DNA of 41,582 nucleotides from Methylococcales bacterium. Lineage in GTDB: Bacteria; Pseudomonadota; Gammaproteobacteria; Methylococcales; Methylomonadaceae. Shown here in pieces: positions 17,470-25,787 of this stretch. Numbering within the stretch: the stretch's first letter is position 1; the number at the start of each line of letters is the position of its first letter. The notes below the pieces were generated by a model. That model ran no database searches and was not told where the DNA came from. It was given only the letters and a program-made list of their open reading frames with translations. The DNA is taken from the NCBI GenBank assembly GCA_023144875.1, contig JAGLEW010000013.1:1-41582 (forward strand), given 5' to 3'. The position numbers and the translations under genes are program-made.

Positions 17470-18567
17470 ATGCAAGAAATTAATCCCATTAAAAATAAAA
17501 TACTCGACCTTAATAGTCGTACCACCGCACTTAAGGATTATTTAGACTATGAAACAAAATCGGAAAAGCTGGTTGAAATTTTACGAGAACTAGAAGACCC
17601 TGCAATTTGGAACAACCCGAAACAAGCACAAATATTAGGTAAAGACCGAGGCTTGTTAGAAGCAATCATTGGGACAATTAATGATTTAGATCATGGGCTA
17701 GACGAAGCGCAAGAGTTATTAGCCATGGCGATTGAAGAACAGGACAATGATACGTTAGAAAGTATTATTATTGAATTAGATGATTTTGAGAAAAAAGTTT
17801 CTACCTTAGAATTCCAACGAATGTTTTCTGGAGAAATGGATGCTAACAATGCATTTTTAGACATTCAATCAGGTTCAGGCGGTACAGAAGCGCAAGATTG
17901 GGCACAAATGCTGGAACGAATGTTTTTACGCTGGGGGGAACGAAAAGGCTTTAAAACCCAATTAATTGAAGAATCATCAGGCGAAGTCGCTGGCATTAAA
18001 AGCTGTACTATTAAATTTGAAGGCGATTATGCCTTTGGTTGGCTAAGAACCGAAATTGGCGTGCACCGTTTAGTGAGAAAATCGCCCTTTGATTCAGGAA
18101 GTCGCCGACACACTTCCTTTGCCGCCGTTTTTGTCGCCCCAGAAGTCGATGATAATATTGAAATTGATATTAACCCTGCCGATTTACGCATTGATGTTTA
18201 TCGCGCCAGTGGTGCAGGAGGCCAACATATTAATAAAACCGAATCCGCAGTAAGAATTACTCATAACCCAACAGGCATTGTGGTGCAATGTCAAAATGAC
18301 CGTTCACAGCATAAAAATAAAGACACGGCTATGAAACAACTCAAAGCAAAGTTATACGAATTTGAAATGCTCAAGCGCAATGAAAGTCAACAAGTAATCG
18401 AAGAAAGCAAGTCCGATATTGGCTGGGGAAGTCAAATTCGATCCTATGTTTTGGATCAATCCCGAATTAAAGATTTACGGACCCATGTCGAAACAGGGAA
18501 TACGCAAGCGGTATTAGATGGCGATATTGATCAGTTTATTGAAGCCAGTCTAAAAGCAGGTCTTTAA
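17470..18567 (+). CDS. prfB: Peptide chain release factor 2, without programmed frameshift
   Basis: A 365-residue protein starting at the ATG at 17470 (MQEINPIKNKILDL), the length of E. coli RF2. It recognises UGA and UAA stop codons and triggers peptide release. The codon-recognition tripeptide SPF (in SPFDSGSRRHTSF) and the catalytic GGQ (GAGGQHINKTESAV) are present. In most bacteria codons 25-27 contain CUU UGA C, where a +1 frameshift autoregulates synthesis. Here the matching segment reads TAT TTA GAC TAT in one continuous frame, with no UGA and no AGGGGG upstream. No clear ribosome site precedes the start. The gene is divergent from metY and converges on pilE with no gap. Confidence 0.96.
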   Translation: MQEINPIKNKILDLNSRTTALKDYLDYETKSEKLVEILRELEDPAIWNNPKQAQILGKDRGLLEAIIGTINDLDHGLDEAQELLAMAIEEQDNDTLESIIIELDDFEKKVSTLEFQRMFSGEMDANNAFLDIQSGSGGTEAQDWAQMLERMFLRWGERKGFKTQLIEESSGEVAGIKSCTIKFEGDYAFGWLRTEIGVHRLVRKSPFDSGSRRHTSFAAVFVAPEVDDNIEIDINPADLRIDVYRASGAGGQHINKTESAVRITHNPTGIVVQCQNDRSQHKNKDTAMKQLKAKLYEFEMLKRNESQQVIEESKSDIGWGSQIRSYVLDQSRIKDLRTHVETGNTQAVLDGDIDQFIEASLKAGL

Positions 18568-19026
18568 TTAACCCCATGTTTTTTCATCATTACCAATACT
18601 ACCATTATTATTTTTATCCCAACTGCCTTTGCTTTGAGTGTGATTAATTTCTAGGAAGCCATTATTTTTTTGTGCACTCGTACTAATAGGTGTGGCTCTA
18701 AGCGTATAGGTGGTTCTAGTTGCCTTATGAATGGTTAAATCATAATAGGCTGTTTTACCATCAAGAGGACTGGTCTCTGAAAATATAGCGGGCTTTCCTG
18801 TGTCAGCGTTATTTTTAGCCGCTTTTTGATAACTGCTTGTTTCTGTAAAGTGACGCTCCATCGCATTCATTAACCCCATTAATGCCGCCGTAGCATCGAC
18901 TCTACGCGAGGTTTTAATATGTTCCTGATAACTAGGATAAGCAATCGCACTTAAAATGCCAATAATAGCAACAACTATAATAAGTTCAATCAGGGTAAAA
19001 CCATTTTGTTTTTTATTTTTAATCAT
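18568..19026 (-). CDS. pilE: Type IV pilin-like protein PilE (minor pilin)
   Basis: A 152-residue prepilin with a short leader ending in Gly (KKQNG) followed by FTLIELIIVVAIIGILSAIAYPSYQEH, with the methylated Phe+1 and Glu+5 of class IVa pilins. The rest is a small globular head with an NNNGSIGNDEKTW end. The conserved N-terminal helix spans the inner membrane before assembly. It is the last gene of the fimT-to-pilE operon, 10 bp after pilY1, the position of pilE in Pseudomonas aeruginosa. It converges on prfB with adjacent stop codons and no intervening terminator. Confidence 0.9.
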   Translation of the reverse strand: MIKNKKQNGFTLIELIIVVAIIGILSAIAYPSYQEHIKTSRRVDATAALMGLMNAMERHFTETSSYQKAAKNNADTGKPAIFSETSPLDGKTAYYDLTIHKATRTTYTLRATPISTSAQKNNGFLEINHTQSKGSWDKNNNGSIGNDEKTWG

Positions 19027-19036
19027 ATAATTAATT

Positions 19037-22000
19037 TTAAGGGCGTAACTCTTGCCATGATAAACGCCCCGTTCCAGGGCCTGTTAAATCGGTAATAGGA
19101 CGTGTATGTACAGGAGGATTATTACTTCCTTTTGGTGCACTGGTTCCCGGTGTATATTGTTGATTATTCAAAAAACTTGACGAAGCAGGCAATCCTAAAT
19201 TAAACACTTGACCACTAGGTGCATAGGTTTTTTTATTTTGTCCAGACCCAGACCCAGATCCAACTATAATCACCAAATCATCGGCATCCACTTTACCATC
19301 AGCATCCTCATCAAGATCAAAAGTTGCTTCTTTGGTTCGCCCTCCATTTATTTGTTTAACTGACATTAAAAACCCCGAACCCCCTTCACCACAGGGACTT
19401 GAATCTGGAATCCATGTATTAAAAAATAACAATTCACCACGAATATCAGGATCAACAATTACTCGCTCGCCTGATGCTAAACTTAAATTAATAAACCAAC
19501 CTTTTTTAGTCGTGTAATCAACCGTGGTATCCGTAAGCACCCGTACTTCTTTACTAACATTTTTATTATTATTGCTAAAACTTCCTAATAAAAAAGTTTG
19601 TTCAGTCAAAGCACTGGGCGTTATAGAATGCTCCCCCTTATCCCATACACCATAAAAAGACTGTAAATCTGTATTCGAAGGATCCGTATCAGTCAAATAT
19701 TGTCCTGTTCCAAAAAAGACTAAAATATCAGGGTCACTGCCCGAAGCTTCAGGATGCTTTACAGCAATGGGTTTAAGAGTAATAGCCTGAGCTTTATTAT
19801 TTTGTTTCGCAATAAAAAGCGGCTTAGGTGTTTGAGCATTCCCATAAGCGACTCCCCATTGTTTATCATTCGTAGAGCTGACATCAAACGCCCAAAGATT
19901 ACCTTGCAAATCTCCCGCATAAATTCGATCCATGACTTTATTACCATCAATATCAATCATTTGGGGGGTCGATAGACCGTTGCAATTTTGACAATCGCTT
20001 AGGTTGTTAGCACCCACCTTGGTAGTAATATTAAGATAATCGGTGCCTTCTACCCACGTTCCATTCGCACCACCATCTAAGAAAACAATAAATAAACTCG
20101 CGGTGCCATCGCCTGTATTATTGTAGCCATTCCCAAAAATAGCCGCCCAACGACCATTATTCATGCGGGCAATTGAAGGCTGACTAAAGGTCAATCCTAA
20201 ATTAGCATTATCATTTTGGTCAAATTCCCACAAAACTAAATCTTTTGCATTCGTAGATGTTTGATTAAATTTAGTAGGGTCTGTTACATCCAAAGCAAAT
20301 AATCCTCGACTACCTTTACGACCGCCTCCCATTAAAATAGTGCGCCATTTTTTTCCTTCACTACCTTTTTTGATGTAAACATCTGAAACAGTTAATGGCA
20401 TATCAACATAGTAGCGATGTGCATAACTAGGATCTGTTAAATAATGCACCCCTTTACTACTCGTAGACGTATCAGTTGAAAAAATATTATTAGGAACATA
20501 CGCAAAAGCCTCTTGCCCATTGGTACTATAAAACCCATGCAACATACCATCATTTGCCCCTGTATAAACCACCCCTTTTCTCAATTTTGCTTGCCCTATT
20601 TTAAAGCTATTATAGCTTTGTGAGGCACTGGTGGGAAAAGGTGCTTTATTAGGCCAAAAAAGCTCAGGTGCACCGACAAAAACAGGCGCAGAATGAATAA
20701 TATCTCCTAATAATTTTCGACGCGACCGAAAAGAATAAGTGCCTCGACGAGAACCATTACTAGTCACTTCATTTCGACGATCACCTCTTAAAAAATCCAC
20801 ACGAGCTTTTGCTTTTGCATCATTATTTGCATTACTACTAGTGCCATCAGGATTAATTCTAAGATCACCTTGCTGTAATGCACTCAAATTATTCCATTGA
20901 AAAGCAACACCCTCTTTAAGGGTTTCGTTATAGGTAAAAATACGCCGACTGCTCAATGATATTTGATCAAGTTTATCGGCGGCTGACCACTGAGGGTTAG
21001 GTTTTAATTGACCTTTTGAATCAAGTAAAAAAGATTTTACATCGCCCGACCATTGACTATTAGACGTATCAAATTGTGCTAAAAAAACTGCGCTGTCTGC
21101 CGTTAAAGTGGTGGTACTAAAAGAAGCCGATGAAGCGGTACCTACTCTATTACCAATTTCATCAAGCGCATCAGCAAGTGCATTAGCCACCTCTTCTGGA
21201 GTTTCCGCCGAAACAAAACGTCCATCTGAATTAAATGCCGCATGCCATAAATCATCAATTTTTTCAGGCTTATCAACATCACCCGCTGGGTTACCCCAAT
21301 TTGAAGAAGCTGATAAAATAGGATCAGGCCAACCATCATTATCAGTATCTTTCAGCAAACCTTTAAGTCCAAAAGCAACCGTAAAGGTCGTCATATTTTG
21401 CTTTTTATTTAAAGGACTTAAGTCATTCGTATAATAATAGCGTGCAACATCTGCCACTGTTACGCTTTTACCATCACCATCACTATCGCTAACCTTTGTT
21501 GTAGGCGCATCTCCATTCCAATAGCCATCGGTAAATAAAATCGAAAAATTTTTCTGACAACTTTCTACAATAGGGTTTCGTCTACCATCAATATTCTTAA
21601 AATAACGCCCCGCTCGATCCAAGCCTTCTCGAAGTGGTGTACTACGAGCAGGCCATTGCAATCGAAAAAGACTGCTAATCACTTCTTTATTATGTAGTTG
21701 TGAACCCTTATTAGGCGGAACTTCAATAAATCGTGTGGTCGTATTTTGATAAGGAAATATCGTATCGTTAATAAAATTTAAACCGTAACGATAGGTTTCA
21801 TTTTCGGAAATAACCTTAGCAATCGCCGATTTTGTTACAAATGAACGACGACGGAAATATTGATACCAATTGGCAATATTTTGTTTCGTTTCTTGTATTG
21901 TTTTACCCCCTAAAAGTACATGACTTCCTGACCCACTTAAGGTGGTAATGCGACTTGTTTTTTCGAGTACCTTAGGATCTTTTACATCTGTTTTAGTTGG

Positions 22001-22858
22001 GTCTAGGTTATCAATCTCTCCCTTTTCATAAAAGACTCGGTCAACCGTGATGGATGAACCTTTGATCGTATAACGCTTATGTTCATCCCACCAATCCACC
22101 AGTTGATTAGCCCCTGTCGTTCTATTCTGAGACCTAGATAAAGGGTGGTTACCACTAAACCCATGTGAATCTGTCCATACATGATAGACAAAACCATCTA
22201 AATTTTTACTAACACTATAGCCTGAAGAGCCACTTTGAGGATTACTTTTAGCAGCACTAAAGCTGGCGAGAGGCAATGAAGTGCCATCACCCTTAACCCA
22301 AGGATTATAGGTAACATCAGCGTTATAATAAAGGGTGTTTAATGCAGAGGATCGCACTCGCCAGTCATAATGTTTCACGTCATTATCGGTACATTTATCT
22401 AAAGTCCTATAAAATTTATTACCCAAAGCCGTACAATGAGTTGGAAAGTCAGTTGAATTATAGACATTATCTGTCGCATCGGTAATATAAGAAAAGGTAT
22501 GATGCTTCTTAACCGCTTGATAGGTGGTATCTATAATCCCACTAAAATGCCCACCTTTTATCATTGCATCTTTAACTTTAGCTCCAGCTTTACCCTTATC
22601 ATGCTCTGTAGATATATCAAATCGTGAAGTATAATAAAAATTTTTATTCCAGTGAGGTTTCGTTAAAATATCCCAATCCATAGAACCTGAATCATCGACT
22701 TCAAAAAAAACATTCGCAGGCACATTATTGGTGGTGGCAAATAAAGGGCTATCAACCAGTTTTCCTGGATCTGCTAAAACAGCAGTGTTCAAGTTAAAGG
22801 TCAAACCTAAACTAAGAAATGATAAACGCATTGCTTGTTTAAAAAAATAATACCGCAT
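19037..22858 (-). CDS. pilY1: Type IV pilus tip-associated adhesin PilY1
   Basis: A 1273-residue exported protein at the pilus tip and outer surface, needed for pilus extension and adhesion in characterised homologues. A signal peptide (about 1-29) is followed by a von Willebrand A-like region starting with a MIDAS sequence, D55-x-S57-x-S59 in FFEVDDSGSM. Acidic DxDxDG loops lie in SDSDGDGKS and DTDNDGWPD. The C-terminal PilC-type beta-propeller begins near VVYTGANDGMLHGF. It has the calcium site DIDGNKVMDRIYAGD at about 963-978. A further dockerin-like acidic loop, DLDEDADGKVDADDL, lies at about 1180-1194, next to a GSGSGSG linker. Its ATG overlaps the pilX stop by one base. The length is normal for the family. 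Confidence 0.95.
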   Translation of the reverse strand: MRYYFFKQAMRLSFLSLGLTFNLNTAVLADPGKLVDSPLFATTNNVPANVFFEVDDSGSMDWDILTKPHWNKNFYYTSRFDISTEHDKGKAGAKVKDAMIKGGHFSGIIDTTYQAVKKHHTFSYITDATDNVYNSTDFPTHCTALGNKFYRTLDKCTDNDVKHYDWRVRSSALNTLYYNADVTYNPWVKGDGTSLPLASFSAAKSNPQSGSSGYSVSKNLDGFVYHVWTDSHGFSGNHPLSRSQNRTTGANQLVDWWDEHKRYTIKGSSITVDRVFYEKGEIDNLDPTKTDVKDPKVLEKTSRITTLSGSGSHVLLGGKTIQETKQNIANWYQYFRRRSFVTKSAIAKVISENETYRYGLNFINDTIFPYQNTTTRFIEVPPNKGSQLHNKEVISSLFRLQWPARSTPLREGLDRAGRYFKNIDGRRNPIVESCQKNFSILFTDGYWNGDAPTTKVSDSDGDGKSVTVADVARYYYTNDLSPLNKKQNMTTFTVAFGLKGLLKDTDNDGWPDPILSASSNWGNPAGDVDKPEKIDDLWHAAFNSDGRFVSAETPEEVANALADALDEIGNRVGTASSASFSTTTLTADSAVFLAQFDTSNSQWSGDVKSFLLDSKGQLKPNPQWSAADKLDQISLSSRRIFTYNETLKEGVAFQWNNLSALQQGDLRINPDGTSSNANNDAKAKARVDFLRGDRRNEVTSNGSRRGTYSFRSRRKLLGDIIHSAPVFVGAPELFWPNKAPFPTSASQSYNSFKIGQAKLRKGVVYTGANDGMLHGFYSTNGQEAFAYVPNNIFSTDTSTSSKGVHYLTDPSYAHRYYVDMPLTVSDVYIKKGSEGKKWRTILMGGGRKGSRGLFALDVTDPTKFNQTSTNAKDLVLWEFDQNDNANLGLTFSQPSIARMNNGRWAAIFGNGYNNTGDGTASLFIVFLDGGANGTWVEGTDYLNITTKVGANNLSDCQNCNGLSTPQMIDIDGNKVMDRIYAGDLQGNLWAFDVSSTNDKQWGVAYGNAQTPKPLFIAKQNNKAQAITLKPIAVKHPEASGSDPDILVFFGTGQYLTDTDPSNTDLQSFYGVWDKGEHSITPSALTEQTFLLGSFSNNNKNVSKEVRVLTDTTVDYTTKKGWFINLSLASGERVIVDPDIRGELLFFNTWIPDSSPCGEGGSGFLMSVKQINGGRTKEATFDLDEDADGKVDADDLVIIVGSGSGSGQNKKTYAPSGQVFNLGLPASSSFLNNQQYTPGTSAPKGSNNPPVHTRPITDLTGPGTGRLSWQELRP

Positions 22859-23412
22859 TACCTTGCCCCCGAAATCAGTTGTTTTGCGTAATGCATTCTC
22901 AAATACGATTTACTGGTATCTTGCGTACCCGTTCCTCGCGCAGTTATAACAAAATAATGAACATCCATATTAGCATTCTCCCCATAGCCTTTATTGTTGA
23001 TGTCATCACCTTTATCTAGTCCAACATGTTTAATAAAATAACGTGGTTGAGTGTTAATTTCTATAATCCCTGATTGAAATTGACGGGAGTCATTATTATT
23101 CCATGTCATAGTCGTGCCGAGGAATAGAGAAGGCATGGCAACATCTTCTTTTAATAACCATGTGTTTGAGCCATTAAATTGTGTATTTAATTTTGTGACT
23201 GATTCCAGCGCTTCTATTTCTTTTTCAGCCGCTCTAAGGGCGGACTCGGCCGCTTGAAAGGCAAGATTTTGATCTCGACTATTACTCGCCATTTTTTCTT
23301 CAAGTCCCGTTACTTGAGAACCTGAAATAGCAATTAAAGTCAATAGTAATAACATGATGAGGCTAATAACTAAAACAACACCCGATTGTTGTTTTAAAGA
23401 AGTCTTATTCAT
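22858..23412 (-). CDS. pilX: Minor pilin assembly protein PilX
   Basis: A 184-residue protein with the PilX N-terminal pattern: a short leader ending QQSG, then VVLVISLIMLLLLTLIAIS, without the Glu+5 of ordinary pilins, as in the PilX/GspK class. SNSRDQNLAFQAAESALRAAE is the conserved segment after the helix. The protein belongs to the minor-pilin priming complex at the pilus tip together with PilV, PilW and PilY1. Stop and start codons overlap with pilY1 (TAATG-type junction), which suggests coupled synthesis. Confidence 0.9.
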   Translation of the reverse strand: MNKTSLKQQSGVVLVISLIMLLLLTLIAISGSQVTGLEEKMASNSRDQNLAFQAAESALRAAEKEIEALESVTKLNTQFNGSNTWLLKEDVAMPSLFLGTTMTWNNNDSRQFQSGIIEINTQPRYFIKHVGLDKGDDINNKGYGENANMDVHYFVITARGTGTQDTSKSYLRMHYAKQLISGAR

Positions 23413-23427
23413 AGCAATACCTTTAAA

Positions 23428-24462
23428 TTATGGAAGTCGATTACGAAGTGCAATGGTTGATGAAAAAACCTGTCTCAACCGCTTATCCGTTGAAGTGATT
23501 TCTTGCTGATTAAACGTATATGTTACAGGGCTTAAGGTTAAATTATCATCATGCGATACTGTTAATAATTCTACCCGTACACTCACCACTTTACTCATAT
23601 CTAAACCCATCGTTTCTGCGGCAAGATAATAATCAGGGGTTTTATCTTTATTGGTATCTTCACCATAAAGAATCTGCATATTTTCAATACCCTCGATCAA
23701 TTCAACAGGATTATTACCACTGGTTCTTTTGGTATTATTCATACGCCATAACGCAGGCTGTCCATTTTTACCTTTGCGAATAAAATAACTAAAGGCATTG
23801 AGTTTAAATAACTGTGCGTCTTTTTTATACCCTTTTAATAAGTTTGAACTGGTATTTTGATTGTTCGCATGAGCAATGGTTTGTTTTACACCACCTTTTG
23901 AGGCTGAAGTTGCAATAAAAATATCCGCTGATTTGCAATCTGAGATTAATAGAACATCATATTTTTTAATATCACACTGATTAGGCACAGGAATTTGTAT
24001 ATTAGCATTTGGTGTGTTTTGATCGTCACTCAAATTACTACAGACATTCCCATAATGCGCTGAAAAAACATCGGTATCTTGCGTACATTCACCGCTTGCG
24101 CCACAAAAGCCAGTATTCCAGTTATTTGAAACATTATCTTTACCTATTATCCCCAGACCATCCGCCGCCATAGTCATTGGCATTGGGTTTGGGTTTGGAT
24201 TTTTAGGGTCTAACCAACGTTTAGGTGCTTTAGTGGAACAGCCTTGATGACCTACCATCCGAATATCACGCGTTAAAAAATCCATCGCAAAGCGCCCATT
24301 TTCTTGCATTCTGGATAAATTATCTTGCATACGATAACTTTGGCGGCTACTCATAAAAATCTGCATCACCCCACCTAATAAAAACACGCCAATCAGCATG
24401 GCAATCATGATCTCAATTAAGGTCATTCCCGATTGCTTAGTGTTCACTTGAAGAGTCCTCAT
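23428..24462 (-). CDS. pilW: Minor pilin PilW
   Basis: A 344-residue minor prepilin. The leader ends in KQSG and the mature start is MTLIEIMIAMLIGVFLLGGVMQIF, with Met+1 and Glu+5. Typical PilW segments follow: SRQSYRMQDNLSRMQENGRFAMDFLTRDIRMVGHQGC, and a C-terminal VRVELLTVS strand. Several cysteine pairs (for example in CGASGECTQD and VCSNLSD) could form disulfides in the periplasmic head. It overlaps the pilV stop by 4 bp. A short NPNPNPMPMT repeat near residue 88 is coded by tandem 6-bp units and stays in frame. Confidence 0.92.
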   Translation of the reverse strand: MRTLQVNTKQSGMTLIEIMIAMLIGVFLLGGVMQIFMSSRQSYRMQDNLSRMQENGRFAMDFLTRDIRMVGHQGCSTKAPKRWLDPKNPNPNPMPMTMAADGLGIIGKDNVSNNWNTGFCGASGECTQDTDVFSAHYGNVCSNLSDDQNTPNANIQIPVPNQCDIKKYDVLLISDCKSADIFIATSASKGGVKQTIAHANNQNTSSNLLKGYKKDAQLFKLNAFSYFIRKGKNGQPALWRMNNTKRTSGNNPVELIEGIENMQILYGEDTNKDKTPDYYLAAETMGLDMSKVVSVRVELLTVSHDDNLTLSPVTYTFNQQEITSTDKRLRQVFSSTIALRNRLP

Positions 24463-24953
24463 AATTTAAAACTCATTTCAAATTTTAATTCATCACTTTT
24501 TTTAAATGCCGCTTTGGTTTTGTTTTTATCCACCCACGTAATCGTAATCATAAAATTTTTATCCGTAACAACCCCTAACGCCTCTATTTTCCCCCGCCCA
24601 TTGGGTAATTTTTGAATAATATGTTCGTTCCATTCAAATAAATCCTGTTCAGCCATATGAATAGGCGTACACGTTCCTGAAATGGTAAGACAAGCCGTTT
24701 GTTTTTGAGCATTACTCGGAGGTGTTTTCCTAACATAAATACTATTGCTTCCTAATTTAGCATTCGCTATATTTACCCGCATTCGATCTGCCATATCATA
24801 GGCAAGCTGTGTGGCTTGAGTACGATGATATGAACTTAAATTATTCCGCAACCCTGTCATTTGTAACCCTGCCAAACCTAACAAACCAATGGCAAGTACT
24901 ATCATAGAAATTAAAATTTCAATTAGGGTAAACCCTTTATTTTTTTTCATCAA
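24459..24953 (-). CDS. pilV: Minor pilin PilV
   Basis: A 164-residue minor prepilin. The leader MMKKNKG precedes FTLIEILISMIVLAIGLLGLAGLQ, with Glu+5, and the PilV segment SSYHRTQATQLAYDMADRMR follows. Two cysteines (in QTACLTISGTC) may form a disulfide. It sits between fimT and pilW, overlapping pilW by 4 bp. The product helps prime pilus assembly and presents PilY1 in studied systems. Confidence 0.92.
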   Translation of the reverse strand: MMKKNKGFTLIEILISMIVLAIGLLGLAGLQMTGLRNNLSSYHRTQATQLAYDMADRMRVNIANAKLGSNSIYVRKTPPSNAQKQTACLTISGTCTPIHMAEQDLFEWNEHIIQKLPNGRGKIEALGVVTDKNFMITITWVDKNKTKAAFKKSDELKFEMSFKL

Positions 24954-24983
24954 AATAGCCTAGAGGAAGTCAAATAAAAAAAT

Positions 24984-25535
24984 TTAAACGCATTTACTAA
25001 CATTGTTTTTTGTTATTCGTGTACGCCCAATACTGTTTAGGGTGATTTTTCGAGAACTTTTTTTATCCTTATCCATTGTGCAAAGTTGAAAAGAATCATT
25101 TAAACGCCCTGTTGACGTTGTATATAACCCTGTCGGTTTATAAGCCAACCAATTTTCTATATTCCCACCCACTCTTAAGCTATAGCCACTTTCTAACGCG
25201 GGGTATTCTTTTAATAAGATATCGGTATTTTTATTAAAGGTTTCATTACCATTATTATCAATGAAAATAACCCAACCTCCCTTCCAGTTTCTTTTATCGC
25301 TGTTACTTGTATTTGCCACATAAACAGCGGTATTACGTTTGATCGCCTCACTGCGCGCAAAATTTAAAGAAGCCACCAGCTCATTGGCTTTAGTTGTCAA
25401 CCGTGTACTATTAATCGTTTCAAGAAACCCTGGCAATCCCATCGACGCTAGTATACCGAGTATTGAAACCGTGATGAGCAACTCAATAATGGTAAAGCCC
25501 TTATGCCCCTTAGTTTTTTTATAAAAATTATTCAT
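24984..25535 (-). CDS. fimT: Pseudopilin FimT/FimU-like (GspH family)
   Basis: About 183 residues from the ATG at 25533-25535. That start gives a normal prepilin leader (MNNFYKKTKGHKG) before FTIIELLITVSILGILASMGLPGF. An in-frame ATG at 25544 and a TTG at 25574 are alternatives, and none has a clear ribosome site. LVASLNFARSEAIKRN is the GspH/FimT signature. The protein is a minor pseudopilin of the type IV pilus and the first gene of the operon. FimT-type proteins in some species bind DNA for uptake; whether this one is FimT or FimU cannot be settled here. Confidence 0.85.
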   Translation of the reverse strand: MNNFYKKTKGHKGFTIIELLITVSILGILASMGLPGFLETINSTRLTTKANELVASLNFARSEAIKRNTAVYVANTSNSDKRNWKGGWVIFIDNNGNETFNKNTDILLKEYPALESGYSLRVGGNIENWLAYKPTGLYTTSTGRLNDSFQLCTMDKDKKSSRKITLNSIGRTRITKNNVSKCV

Positions 25536-25574
25536 AACGACCATCAAGGTAAAATTTAACGTAAAAAGCCACAA

Positions 25575-25597
25575 TCATGAAGCGTAATACTTCATGA
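25575..25597. repeat. Perfect 8-bp inverted repeat in the fimT leader
   Basis: TCATGAAG (25575-25582) and CTTCATGA (25590-25597) flank CGTAATA. It would form a hairpin in the 5' untranslated part of the fimT mRNA, or act as an operator. No T run follows, so it is not a terminator. Confidence 0.4.
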
Positions 25598-25650
25598 AAA
25601 GACTGATTAGTCCATATATAAAAAAGAAAAAATAGACTTAAGTTCTAAAC

Positions 25651-25667
25651 AAGCAATTAATAAGCCA
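25651..25667 (-). promoter_or_regulatory. Candidate sigma-54 promoter for the minor-pilin operon
   Basis: The minus strand reads TGGCTTATTAATTGCTT, matching the sigma-54 form TGGC...TTGC(T/A) with the GG and GC pairs exactly 10 bp apart. Bases 5-7 of the -24 block differ from consensus. A transcript from here would have a leader of roughly 105 bp before fimT. Confidence 0.4.
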
Positions 25668-25692
25668 CTTTAGATGAACGCTAGCCTTTTAA

Positions 25693-25714
25693 GGTTAAAA
25701 AAGGTTTTTTAACC
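25693..25714. repeat. AT-rich 10-bp inverted repeat between nadA and fimT
   Basis: GGTTAAAAAA (25693-25702) and TTTTTTAACC (25705-25714) flank only GG. It lies 74 bp past the nadA stop. It may be a weak terminator for nadA or a protein-binding site; the typical T run is missing. Confidence 0.35.
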
Positions 25715-25787
25715 CATAAATTGATACAACTACTGATCATTTATGTCATTAACTGACAAATAGGGCGTGTGTTGAATGATTTTATAA

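Noticed and set aside
19236..19262. Repeated GSGSGSG codons in pilY1 as a satellite
   Set aside because: It is a short flexible linker in a coding sequence, not an independent repeat array.
24175..24205. Tandem 6-bp repeats in pilW as a contingency locus
   Set aside because: Six-base units change the protein by two residues and cannot shift the frame; only about three copies are present.
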